A DNA stretch of 64,000 nucleotides from Candidatus Obscuribacterales bacterium. GTDB lineage: Bacteria; Cyanobacteriota; Vampirovibrionia; Obscuribacterales; Obscuribacteraceae. The notes below the pieces were generated by a model. The model was not told the origin of the DNA and did not search any database. It worked only from the letters and a program-made list of their open reading frames with translations. Shown one piece after another: positions 34,621 to 42,377 of this stretch; position 1 is the stretch's first letter; every line of letters starts with the position of its first letter. The translations under genes and the position numbers were made by a program. Location of the stretch: NCBI GenBank assembly GCA_019637435.1, contig JAHBVO010000002.1, positions 186,001 through 250,000 on the forward strand, in the 5' to 3' direction.

Positions 34621-35166
34621 TTACGGAATTCGTTTGGAAGCAGGCACGATTTCGTCATACCAGCTCGCATAATATTCCGGATAGTCCTCGCCCGTAGTAG
34701 ACGTCACGGTCTTCTCCAGTGCGCGTCGGATCGCTCGGCGACCGCCGCTGCGATAGCGTCTCAGCCATTCGAGCTCTTTCGGGTCGATTTCCACTCCGGC
34801 TTCCAGGAGCTCCTTAACGATGAGAATTTCGTGGACGATGGCTTCCGTTTCTTCTTCCAGGCATCGGTCTACGAATTCCTGACGACCCGTTTCGCCGGGG
34901 ACCGGGTCGATTGTCGGTCGGATGACCGCGTGCACAAACTCGTGCGCGATGCTGATCAGTTTGTAATTGCGCGGACACCATTTTCCGATGTATATCGTTC
35001 GCTTCTTCCTGTCGTAGTATGCGCGGCACGGGCCGTTGACCATCCTGATTTTCACCCCATCCTCGCGGATGCGGTTGAGGTCGGCAACGAGCGTCGGGCA
35101 CTTAGCTGCCGTCTCGACGAATTTCTTGCCGAATTGTCTTTTTAGTCGTTTTACTGCGTCACTCAT
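34621..35166 (-). CDS. small HExxH putative zinc metallopeptidase
   Basis: A 181-residue protein of no named family that I recognise. It has the zinc-protease motif HEFVH (H75-E76-H79) after YKLISIA, and about 27 residues later a glutamate cluster (EEETEAIVHE) that could supply the third ligand, as in gluzincins or SprT/ImmA-type proteins. The preceding segment KKRTIYIGKW is the edge-strand pattern usual in such minimal zincins. No signal peptide or membrane segment, so it should be cytoplasmic. Activity is inferred only from the motif. Confidence 0.7.
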   Translation of the reverse strand: MSDAVKRLKRQFGKKFVETAAKCPTLVADLNRIREDGVKIRMVNGPCRAYYDRKKRTIYIGKWCPRNYKLISIAHEFVHAVIRPTIDPVPGETGRQEFVDRCLEEETEAIVHEILIVKELLEAGVEIDPKELEWLRRYRSGGRRAIRRALEKTVTSTTGEDYPEYYASWYDEIVPASKRIP

Positions 35167-35594
35167 TTTAATGTTAAATTCCTCGCTCTCCTGGCGGGGT
35201 TAAATTAATTCTATCCTATTTTGGGGCGCTTAGGAAGTGCTCTAAATGGTTAGTTGGCGGGACCTCTGAGCTCCTGCCAAGTGATAATAGTCGTTTTGGA
35301 GAACATAAAATATTTCTCATATCAAACATTGACAGCCCGTTTGCCCTTTCAGCCCTACGTTTCCAGCGCTTAGAAAGGTAGTGAAGATCCGACCACTCGC
35401 CGTTTCGCTTTGAAACGCCTAATTTCTCTTAGCGCGAAAACAGCTTTCTATTGTTGGACAAGAACTGCGGGAAATCCTTGTAAGGGATTCCCGTGCCGAC
35501 ATGGGGTTTGCCCGTATGTCATCATAGTAAAGGTGTCACTGGCGCGGAAATTTCTCCCATCTTTGACGCTTGGAATCTCCTCAGGAATCTCGAT
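35167..35594. promoter_or_regulatory. divergent control region upstream of the LuxR-type gene
   Basis: No gene is convincing here. A perfect -35 box TTGACA occurs at 35330-35335 on the plus strand but without a good -10. A stem CGGGAAATCC/GGGATTCCCG with one mismatch lies at about 35469-35493. On the minus strand TAGAAT near 35212 could be a -10 for the HExxH gene. The plus-strand frame of the regulator is open from 35493, but the ATG at 35595 has AGGAAT before it. Confidence 0.35.
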
Positions 35595-36878
35595 ATGTTC
35601 TCCTCAAGTAATGACCGACCCTACAACGACAAAATGGATGAGCTTGTCCTGACAGAACTTCAATTGCCACTATTAGTCGTTGACGGTCGAACCGGAATCG
35701 TTGTGAGAGCGAATGATGTCGCCCATCGCACTTTTTCAATCGAGCGTCAGGGATGGCAGCCGCGTCCTCTCGATGAACTCGTCCCTTTCCATGCGGAGTT
35801 GAATGCACTTATTTCAGGCATGAGCGACGGCAGAGGTGGGCGGCCGTATGGCGCCTGCCAGCTCCAGTACAACGGCAGCGCATGCCAGGCGGTAGCGTCA
35901 AGGCTGGAAGAGTCCGGGGAGCAGATCTGTATTCTGTTTTTTCCGCAAACTGATGGCATGGGCGAAATTTCGAAGAGTCTGGCGGGATTGGCTGGCAGTC
36001 AGCATGACGGTGGCGCAAACACCGTGGAAGCGTTGAATAAACAGCTGCACTTCGAGCGGATGGTGCGCCAGATCATGACGAAGGTGTACAGCTCGCTCGA
36101 TAAAGACGCCATACTTCAAGCGCTGGTCGATAATCTGGGGCGAGCCCTGAAATGTCAGCGGTGTCTAGTAATCGTAGAGAACGCCCAGGCACTACCGGTG
36201 GTGACACATGAGTATGCTGAAGCCGACATCTCTCCTCTGGGTCTCGGGCGAACTGCCAAGTTTCCCGTGAGCGTGTTTGAGCGACTGCTTGAAGGCGTTG
36301 TTGCCGTGCCTGACGTCACGAATTTAAGAACCGTCAAGGGTGTGATGCTGGAAGACGTGAATGATCTTCTGGATAATAGCGTTAGTAGTATGGCTGGAGT
36401 ACCCATGGTTCATCGTGGTGTTATCCACGGTGTCATTGTCGCCCTGCAACTTGGGCACATCAGAAAGTGGGAGGTGCAAGACCTGGACTTTCTGCAAATA
36501 TGCGCACATCACGCGGCCATCTCGCTTGAGCATTGTCAGAACTTGCAGCGCGTAAAAGATCAGCTGTTTAACGTCAATGTCTGGAGCAATCTCACTCAAC
36601 AACTCACCTCCACGCTCGAGCTGGCTTCTCGAACTCCTCAGCGCGTTTCGGAAAAACCGTCGAGGACCGAGACTGGAGGCGAATTACCGGCGCTCTCTTC
36701 TCGTGAGCTGGAGGTTCTGAAGTTGATTGCCAGCGGTTTGGCTAACAAAGAGATCGCCAACCAATTATTTCTGACTGAATCCACGGTCGAACTGCATGCT
36801 TCCAGAATCCGAAAGAAACTGAAATTGCGCAGCCGCACTGCGCTTGTCAAATACGCCTGTGACCACGGTATAGTTTGA
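35595..36878 (+). CDS. LuxR-type transcription regulator with PAS-like and GAF-like domains
   Basis: A 427-residue protein. A PAS-like region lies at about 15-110 (LPLLVVDGRTGIVVRANDVAHRTF), a GAF-like region at about 155-330 (ILQALVDNLGRALKCQRCLVIV, SSMAGVPMVHRGVIHGVIVAL), and a LuxR-type HTH at about 365-425 (LSSRELEVLKLIASGLANKEIANQLFLTESTVELHASRIRKKL). It is probably a one-component sensor-regulator responding to a small molecule. It is unlinked to any kinase gene. It ends 45 bases from the convergent DUF58 gene. Confidence 0.88.
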   Translation: MFSSSNDRPYNDKMDELVLTELQLPLLVVDGRTGIVVRANDVAHRTFSIERQGWQPRPLDELVPFHAELNALISGMSDGRGGRPYGACQLQYNGSACQAVASRLEESGEQICILFFPQTDGMGEISKSLAGLAGSQHDGGANTVEALNKQLHFERMVRQIMTKVYSSLDKDAILQALVDNLGRALKCQRCLVIVENAQALPVVTHEYAEADISPLGLGRTAKFPVSVFERLLEGVVAVPDVTNLRTVKGVMLEDVNDLLDNSVSSMAGVPMVHRGVIHGVIVALQLGHIRKWEVQDLDFLQICAHHAAISLEHCQNLQRVKDQLFNVNVWSNLTQQLTSTLELASRTPQRVSEKPSRTETGGELPALSSRELEVLKLIASGLANKEIANQLFLTESTVELHASRIRKKLKLRSRTALVKYACDHGIV

Positions 36879-36896
36879 CCGCGTTTGGTTAGTAGG

Positions 36897-36920
36897 GAAA
36901 CCACTGACGGTGCTGGTTTC
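36897..36920. terminator. hairpin between convergent genes
   Basis: A 7-bp stem GAAACCA/TGGTTTC with a 10-base loop lies in the 45-base gap between the LuxR-type and DUF58 stop codons. It may end transcription in both directions, although no U tract follows. Confidence 0.35.
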
Positions 36921-36923
36921 AAC

Positions 36924-38252
36924 CTATAGCCTTGCGCGCGTTTTGATTTCCAGATACTTATCAACAATTTTGTCTGACAATTCTTGAGGCGGGCAGTCGA
37001 GAATCAGGCATCCTCTGCGTTGCAAAACAGTCAAGGCCAGTTCGCGTTGCTCGAGCAGATCGGTCGCGACGGCGCGTCGATAAAGAGTGTTCATCACCGC
37101 TTCATTGGGTTCCGCTGACGAGAAGGACTGCTGTCGAGCTGCATCCGTAATTTGTCTGTCCTTCAAAGTTACGCAAAAGGGCAGGTGTCTGCCGGAGAGT
37201 CCAGCGAGAGCCGCCAACAATGCCTGTGAGCCCGTCGGGTCGGTAAGGTCCGTCAACAGGCATATCAAAGACCGTCCCTTTTGATTCGCAGCGAAATAGC
37301 TGAGCATTCCAACGTAATCAGGCTCTGTCATGCGTGGTTCGAGACTGAACGTATTCTCCAGAATGTTTTTCATATACGCTTTGCCTCGACGAGGAGGCAG
37401 GTACATAAGCGGTTTGTCTGCGAAGGCGCCGATGCCAACCTGATCGTTATGACTCAAACCGGTAAGCGCTAAACAAAGCGCCGCGTTTAACGCGTGATCG
37501 AATCGACTTAAGCCCTCGAGGTCAGAGACCATCATTCGTCCTGCGTCGAGAAGGATTAAGAGTCTCTGCTCTTGCTCGGCTTCGTAAGTGCGGAGAACAG
37601 GGCGGTCTCTTCTTGCAGTGGCTTTCCAGTCAATCGCTTTGGTGTCATCGCCACTCGTATATTCTCTCAGCGATGCGAAATCGGTTCCCTGACCTCGTTT
37701 GCGCTGGTGCAATTCTCCAAGTTCGGTGGACTGCGCCAGTTTGATCGAGAGATCGTAAAGGGCTTTGAGGTCGGAATAGACCTTAATCTGTTCAGTCTGT
37801 TTGTGCATCGCTTGACGCCAAAACAATCCAAGCCGGCTCCGGTAGCGGACCGTCACGTTGCCGAAGTTGTAAGCGCCGCGGCGTTTTGGAGTTAGTTTAT
37901 ATTCAAGTGTGCTTGAACCTTTTGAAGGTAAGTTGAACTCAAACAGCTCAGTGTCGCTTTCAATCTCCTGCGGAAAGTCGTCTTTGAGACGGACATGCAG
38001 ATTGGCGGCACCGCTATTGGTGACAGTTATGATGACCGGATTTGAACGCCCGATCGACAGACGGTCAGCTACGCTACGACTCATTTCAAGAAAATTCGGT
38101 CGTTGAGTGATTTGGTAGTCGATGATCAGGAGGACAAGAAGACCGACATTGTAAGCCGTTCCGACTGTAGCCAGCGCCGGGTGAAGCCCGGACAGGGCGT
38201 ATGGTATTACGGCTAGTGCCAATAGAAAGTAGAGTTTCTTTGAGCCGGTCAT
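36924..38252 (-). CDS. DUF58 (von Willebrand A-like) protein
   Basis: A 442-residue protein with two membrane segments near the N-terminus (8-50), a beta-rich middle (about 55-170) and the DUF58 core with its signature IDWKATARRDRPVLRTYEAE and the vWA-like LLILLDAGRMM. DUF58 proteins accompany MoxR ATPases and are thought to be vWA-type partners in assembling membrane or exported complexes. It is the last gene of the operon, 7 bases after moxR. Confidence 0.92.
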   Translation of the reverse strand: MTGSKKLYFLLALAVIPYALSGLHPALATVGTAYNVGLLVLLIIDYQITQRPNFLEMSRSVADRLSIGRSNPVIITVTNSGAANLHVRLKDDFPQEIESDTELFEFNLPSKGSSTLEYKLTPKRRGAYNFGNVTVRYRSRLGLFWRQAMHKQTEQIKVYSDLKALYDLSIKLAQSTELGELHQRKRGQGTDFASLREYTSGDDTKAIDWKATARRDRPVLRTYEAEQEQRLLILLDAGRMMVSDLEGLSRFDHALNAALCLALTGLSHNDQVGIGAFADKPLMYLPPRRGKAYMKNILENTFSLEPRMTEPDYVGMLSYFAANQKGRSLICLLTDLTDPTGSQALLAALAGLSGRHLPFCVTLKDRQITDAARQQSFSSAEPNEAVMNTLYRRAVATDLLEQRELALTVLQRRGCLILDCPPQELSDKIVDKYLEIKTRARL

Positions 38253-38259
38253 CTTTCTA

Positions 38260-39237
38260 TTAGCGAGGGACTGGAACTTGTCGCATCAGGTTATTGATGA
38301 TCTGGGTTATGGTGACGCCGTCGAGCTCTGCTTCCGGGGTAAGAATGAAACGGTGCCTCAACACTGGCTCTGCTACGAACTTGATGTTGTCCGGAGTGAC
38401 GAAATCCTTGCCCTCGATAGCGGCGTGCGCCTTGGCCGCCGAGAGCCACGAGAGTGCAGCTCGGGGACTGGCGCCCAGCTGCAGATCGGAGAGCGATCGC
38501 GACTTCGTTACTAGATTAGATAAGTAGTCGATCACTGAGTCTTCGACTTTGATATTCGAAAGCTGCTTGCGGCAATCAATTATGTCCTGTGCGCTGGTGA
38601 CAGGCTCCGCCATCGGTGTGTGGCGATCATATTTTCCATTCTGCCAGTTTCGCAGCATCTGCTTTTCCGCGTCGCCTTGCGGATAACTGATTAGAATCTT
38701 GAGCATGAATCTGTCGAGCTGCGCTTCTGGCAAAGGATACGTTCCTTCGAATTCGATCGGATTCTGGGTCGCGATCACCATAAACAACTCCGGCAGAATT
38801 TCAGTTCTACCTTCGAGACTGACCTGGCGTTCTTCCATAGCTTCCAGAAGTGCTGACTGTGTCTTAGGTGGCGTGCGATTGATTTCGTCTGCCAGGAGCA
38901 GGCTCGTGAAAATAGGTCCGCGTTTCAACGCAAAGGTTTTCGTAGTCAGGTCGTAAATGCTTGTGCCGAGAATGTCTGAGGGCAGCATATCCGGCGTCAA
39001 TTGGATTCGCCCGTACTCCGTTCCGAGAAAACGCGCCATGGTTTTTACCATCAAGGTTTTCGCGGTGCCGGGAACGCCCTCCAGAAGCACATGCCCATCG
39101 GCGAGTAGCGCAATGAGAATCTGGTCGATAACTAGCGGTTGTCCGACGATGACTTCGTTCAATCTATTGCGTAAGCGCCCGAAGACATCGTTGATTTTGT
39201 CAACGACCACTGTCTCAGTTTTCACTTGTTCTTGCAT
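38260..39237 (-). CDS. MoxR-family AAA+ ATPase
   Basis: A 325-residue AAA_3/MoxR ATPase. Walker A is GVPGTAKT, Walker B and the family hallmark are LLADEINRTPPKTQSALLEAMEERQV, sensor 1 is ATQNPIEFEGTYPLPEAQLDRF. The C-terminal lid is present. MoxR proteins act as chaperones that mature protein complexes with vWA-domain partners, matching the DUF58 gene that follows. It lies 12 bases downstream of the DUF4350 gene. Confidence 0.96.
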   Translation of the reverse strand: MQEQVKTETVVVDKINDVFGRLRNRLNEVIVGQPLVIDQILIALLADGHVLLEGVPGTAKTLMVKTMARFLGTEYGRIQLTPDMLPSDILGTSIYDLTTKTFALKRGPIFTSLLLADEINRTPPKTQSALLEAMEERQVSLEGRTEILPELFMVIATQNPIEFEGTYPLPEAQLDRFMLKILISYPQGDAEKQMLRNWQNGKYDRHTPMAEPVTSAQDIIDCRKQLSNIKVEDSVIDYLSNLVTKSRSLSDLQLGASPRAALSWLSAAKAHAAIEGKDFVTPDNIKFVAEPVLRHRFILTPEAELDGVTITQIINNLMRQVPVPR

Positions 39238-39249
39238 AATGTCTCCAGG

Positions 39250-40548
39250 TCAGGATTTCGAGCTTGTCAGCACTCTTGTAGTTGACGGCTCCGGCGAAGT
39301 TTCAGAGGTGATCTTATCGCAGGTCTCTACCATGTTTTTCAGTTCCGAGTCTGTAACGTGCCGCCGCGTCATAAACTCTTCGTATTGTGCGAGCAGGGAT
39401 TCCAAATTGTGAGTTGACTGATACTTAGACTGTTGCCATGCTTCATTCAATCGCTCCGTGGGTTCATGCGGGGAAACCGCCAGAGCCCTGGAAAGTTTAT
39501 TCTTGAATGCATGAAAGAGAATTTCTAGCACCGCGGTGTTTGCCCTGGCGCGCCTGTAAGCGTGAGATAAGCCACTTATAAACTCCAGATTGGAGATTTT
39601 TCTGCGCACCTCATTGCCTCTTGCTGCGCCGAATCTCTGACTTTCGCTAATCACTCCGACGATGAGAATGAGTGCTATCTGTGCCGCGACTGCGCCAACC
39701 GGAGTGCTGGCGATATAGGCAAAAACATTCGTTCCACCGGAGAAGCCGTGACCATATTCGTCAAAATAGATGGTACCAGGGGTGGTTCTACAAAAATTGG
39801 CAAACAGTTGAAAATTTCCCCAGAATTCCTTCTTCGCTATCGTGTTATTTGCAAGAAAACTGGGGCAGGTTCCGAAAAGCACGCGCCCCTTGCCAAACTT
39901 CTTTATGGTGAAGTATGCGCCCCGGTCGTCTTTGGCGATTGGAGTTCCACCGTCGACCCTGGTCGTCGATTGCAGTCTCAAAGTTTTGACGTTTTCCAGC
40001 TCCGGCACACCACCTGAAGGAACGATGTCGACTTCCTCTGCTTTCTTTCCGGCTGGTCCTGCCGCTTTGGTTTGAATTCCTAACTTAGTAGCGACGCTGT
40101 TGGATAGCTCGAATGTCATGTCGTCGGTGTAGATCAAATCGTTGCCCTCACTGACCCACGACAGAATCTGTTCGGTCTGAAACGGCTGCAATGACTCGGT
40201 TGGAGAGATCAATACCAGTGTGCCGCGTTCCCCTTTAAGTTCACGATAGGGATGTTCCCACGCCTCGACAGTCAAGCCGACTGATTTGGCCAGTTGGGCA
40301 GCCGCTTTCAGACCGGTAGCTCTCTTGTTGTGCATAGACGCCATCTGGCGACCTTCAGGAACAACCTTTTTCCACTCTTCGTCGAACGCGCTGCCTGTAA
40401 ATACAGCGAGTGTACTCACCGCTATAAGAGCCGCAATCTGCCACCACAGGCGGTTTGTCTTGCCAGGGCTCGCGCTGCGAACTTCTGCGTGGTCATCCGG
40501 TGTTGACGCCGCTATCGGAAAACTCTCCTTATCGTTTTCCTCGCTCAT
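39250..40548 (-). CDS. DUF4350 membrane protein
   Basis: A 432-residue protein with an N-terminal membrane segment (about 32-51), an extracytoplasmic Rossmann-like DUF4350 domain (ATGLKAAAQLAKSVGLTVE, RGTLVLISPTESLQPFQTEQI, NDLIYTDD; the GATase1-like fold), a second membrane segment around 280-300 and a cytoplasmic tail. DUF4350 genes are usual partners of MoxR/DUF58. GGAGG lies seven bases before the ATG, and the start overlaps the stop of the upstream DUF4129 gene by four bases. Confidence 0.88.
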   Translation of the reverse strand: MSEENDKESFPIAASTPDDHAEVRSASPGKTNRLWWQIAALIAVSTLAVFTGSAFDEEWKKVVPEGRQMASMHNKRATGLKAAAQLAKSVGLTVEAWEHPYRELKGERGTLVLISPTESLQPFQTEQILSWVSEGNDLIYTDDMTFELSNSVATKLGIQTKAAGPAGKKAEEVDIVPSGGVPELENVKTLRLQSTTRVDGGTPIAKDDRGAYFTIKKFGKGRVLFGTCPSFLANNTIAKKEFWGNFQLFANFCRTTPGTIYFDEYGHGFSGGTNVFAYIASTPVGAVAAQIALILIVGVISESQRFGAARGNEVRRKISNLEFISGLSHAYRRARANTAVLEILFHAFKNKLSRALAVSPHEPTERLNEAWQQSKYQSTHNLESLLAQYEEFMTRRHVTDSELKNMVETCDKITSETSPEPSTTRVLTSSKS

Positions 40549-41210
40549 GGAGTGACCTCCGCTTTTTCCGCGTAGTAACGGATATCCTGGGAGAGGCTTG
40601 TGCAAAGCTGAACACAGCTGTCGTATTCTTCTTGACCTGCTTGCAAATTTCCGAACCAGGATTCTTCGACGATATCGGCAAGTTTTCGGAAGCCGCTTTG
40701 TAAGCCGCTCTTGCCGTGTAAGGCGTAGAAGTATTCGTAGTTCGACCTGGTCGGTGTGAATGCCAGAATCTTCTGCTCATCCAGCGAATAAATAACGCTC
40801 AGATAGACTGCCCGGCAAGCGTCTTTGAAAAGGCGCTCACGCGCGAGTTCTTCGCTCTTTTGCATCCACCCGGCGCTATCCAGAATTTCTTCCAGAGAGA
40901 GAGCTCCGCGTTTTGCGAGTTCGGCTTGCGTGCGTAACTGTTTCATCCTGGTCGACATGAGATAGAGAACAACGCCCAGGCAGACGACGCCGACAATGAC
41001 GATCAGTACCTGCATGACATTGCCGACCGCGCTCGTGTCGGCCATGCCCGGCAACGAAATCTTGAATTGTTTTAGAAAGTCCGCAACCGCTCGAAGAACG
41101 TAACTCACAAGCTCTTGCAAACGAATGAGAAAATCCGGCGGATCCTTATATTGGAATTCGCTCGACAGTTTTTCAAGCTGAGGTGAAACGTCCTGAAATT
41201 CCATCGTCAC
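40545..41210 (-). CDS. DUF4129 membrane protein
   Basis: A 221-residue protein with one membrane segment (about 65-84, VLIVIVGVVCLGVVLYLMS) and a C-terminal cytoplasmic helical domain containing LFKDACRAVYLSVIYSLDEQKILAFTPTRSNYEYFYAL, typical of DUF4129. The TPTRSNYEY motif and the position next to DUF4350 and MoxR are the main evidence. Start and stop overlap both neighbours by four bases. Confidence 0.85.
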   Translation of the reverse strand: MTMEFQDVSPQLEKLSSEFQYKDPPDFLIRLQELVSYVLRAVADFLKQFKISLPGMADTSAVGNVMQVLIVIVGVVCLGVVLYLMSTRMKQLRTQAELAKRGALSLEEILDSAGWMQKSEELARERLFKDACRAVYLSVIYSLDEQKILAFTPTRSNYEYFYALHGKSGLQSGFRKLADIVEESWFGNLQAGQEEYDSCVQLCTSLSQDIRYYAEKAEVTP

Positions 41211-42118
41211 TCCAGAAGCGCGCGTTGTTTAAGTTTAATGGTTTCCAGAGATTCGAGCACGTCAATGCCTTCGTATCGCAGTCTTAAATCGTAATAGTAA
41301 AAGCCATAAGCGAGCAGAAGAATTGGCTGGGTGATCATTTCGATTAGCGTTTCCCAGGCGACGACCGTGACCTGCCAGTGCAGCGGCAATCCTTGAATCA
41401 TGCCGGCTCCTCTAACCGCGTCCAGCGAGCCGAGTATGGAAAGCGGCAACCAGAGGGGCGTAGCGAGCAGGTTGACGGTTATCGCTGCAATCAGACCACA
41501 CCACATCGTGCGCCAGAAGCTCTTGCTTGAGAGCGTAAACCCCCTCGACAACAGGGTTGTCACTCCACTGTCCTCGCATGCCAGAGCTACTATCGAAAGG
41601 AAAAACGCAAAGATCATAAATGCGAATGAGACCACAAGACCCAGAAAGCCGAAGACCATCGCGAAAATCGCAGGCGCCAGGGCAATTTTTAGAAGAACAG
41701 CTGCGGCTATGATTTCGAGCAACCAGAGAACTGAGACTGCCGAGAATATTGTCAGGCAGAGGATTGCTATACCGGCTAGCGTCCATTTGCGGCGCCGCAT
41801 GTATGACATGGCATCATCCAGAGTGCCGGCAAATCGGTTGGAAAAACGAACGAACGCGAGCAGCTTTAAACATAGCCACCACTTGCCGAGCATAACGATG
41901 CCCAGTCCGGAAATCAGGAAGCCAAGCGATGGCAGGTGGCTCTGATTTTGCTGAAACGAGAAAGCTGAGGTCTGGTAGACTACGCGTCCCACCAGAACCG
42001 TGATCGTCGGCCAGAGAAGGAGCGGCGCCCACTGTCTGATGTTGGCTCGATAAACGCGCACAGCCCGACCTACAAGGTCGCCAATTGTCTGCGGATTTAA
42101 ATTCTGTTCGTCAGGCAA
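41207..42118 (-). CDS. multi-pass membrane protein, first gene of the MoxR operon
   Basis: About 303 residues with six or so hydrophobic segments (for example LLLWPTITVLVGRVVYQ, LGFLISGLGIVMLGKWW, IAILCLTIFSAVSVLWLLEI). It resembles the membrane domains found as companions in DUF58/DUF4129 operons and in glycerophosphodiesterase-type membrane proteins, but I cannot name a family. The start is uncertain: the TTG at 42116-42118 has GGAGAAG before it; the frame is open to 42187. Confidence 0.75.
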   Translation of the reverse strand: MPDEQNLNPQTIGDLVGRAVRVYRANIRQWAPLLLWPTITVLVGRVVYQTSAFSFQQNQSHLPSLGFLISGLGIVMLGKWWLCLKLLAFVRFSNRFAGTLDDAMSYMRRRKWTLAGIAILCLTIFSAVSVLWLLEIIAAAVLLKIALAPAIFAMVFGFLGLVVSFAFMIFAFFLSIVALACEDSGVTTLLSRGFTLSSKSFWRTMWCGLIAAITVNLLATPLWLPLSILGSLDAVRGAGMIQGLPLHWQVTVVAWETLIEMITQPILLLAYGFYYYDLRLRYEGIDVLESLETIKLKQRALLE

Positions 42119-42377
42119 GGCTTCTTCTCCGATGCCAATTTTAGCGCTTTCACGCCCAAATAAACCGTATCGTGCGCCTCGGTGCACGCGCTGCCGAGCC
42201 TTGGCGGAAGAATCCGCTGAGCGCTGACCGGTAATTTCCGTTAGTCTGATATTGTCATCGGGCGCGGTTCCGAAAGCTCGCGGTGTTCAGCATCTTGACT
42301 TGTTTTGATAACGAAACTTGCTCTCTTGTTATTGGGGATAGCCGCATTGGTATGAAAATGAGAGATACTAAAGGCTA

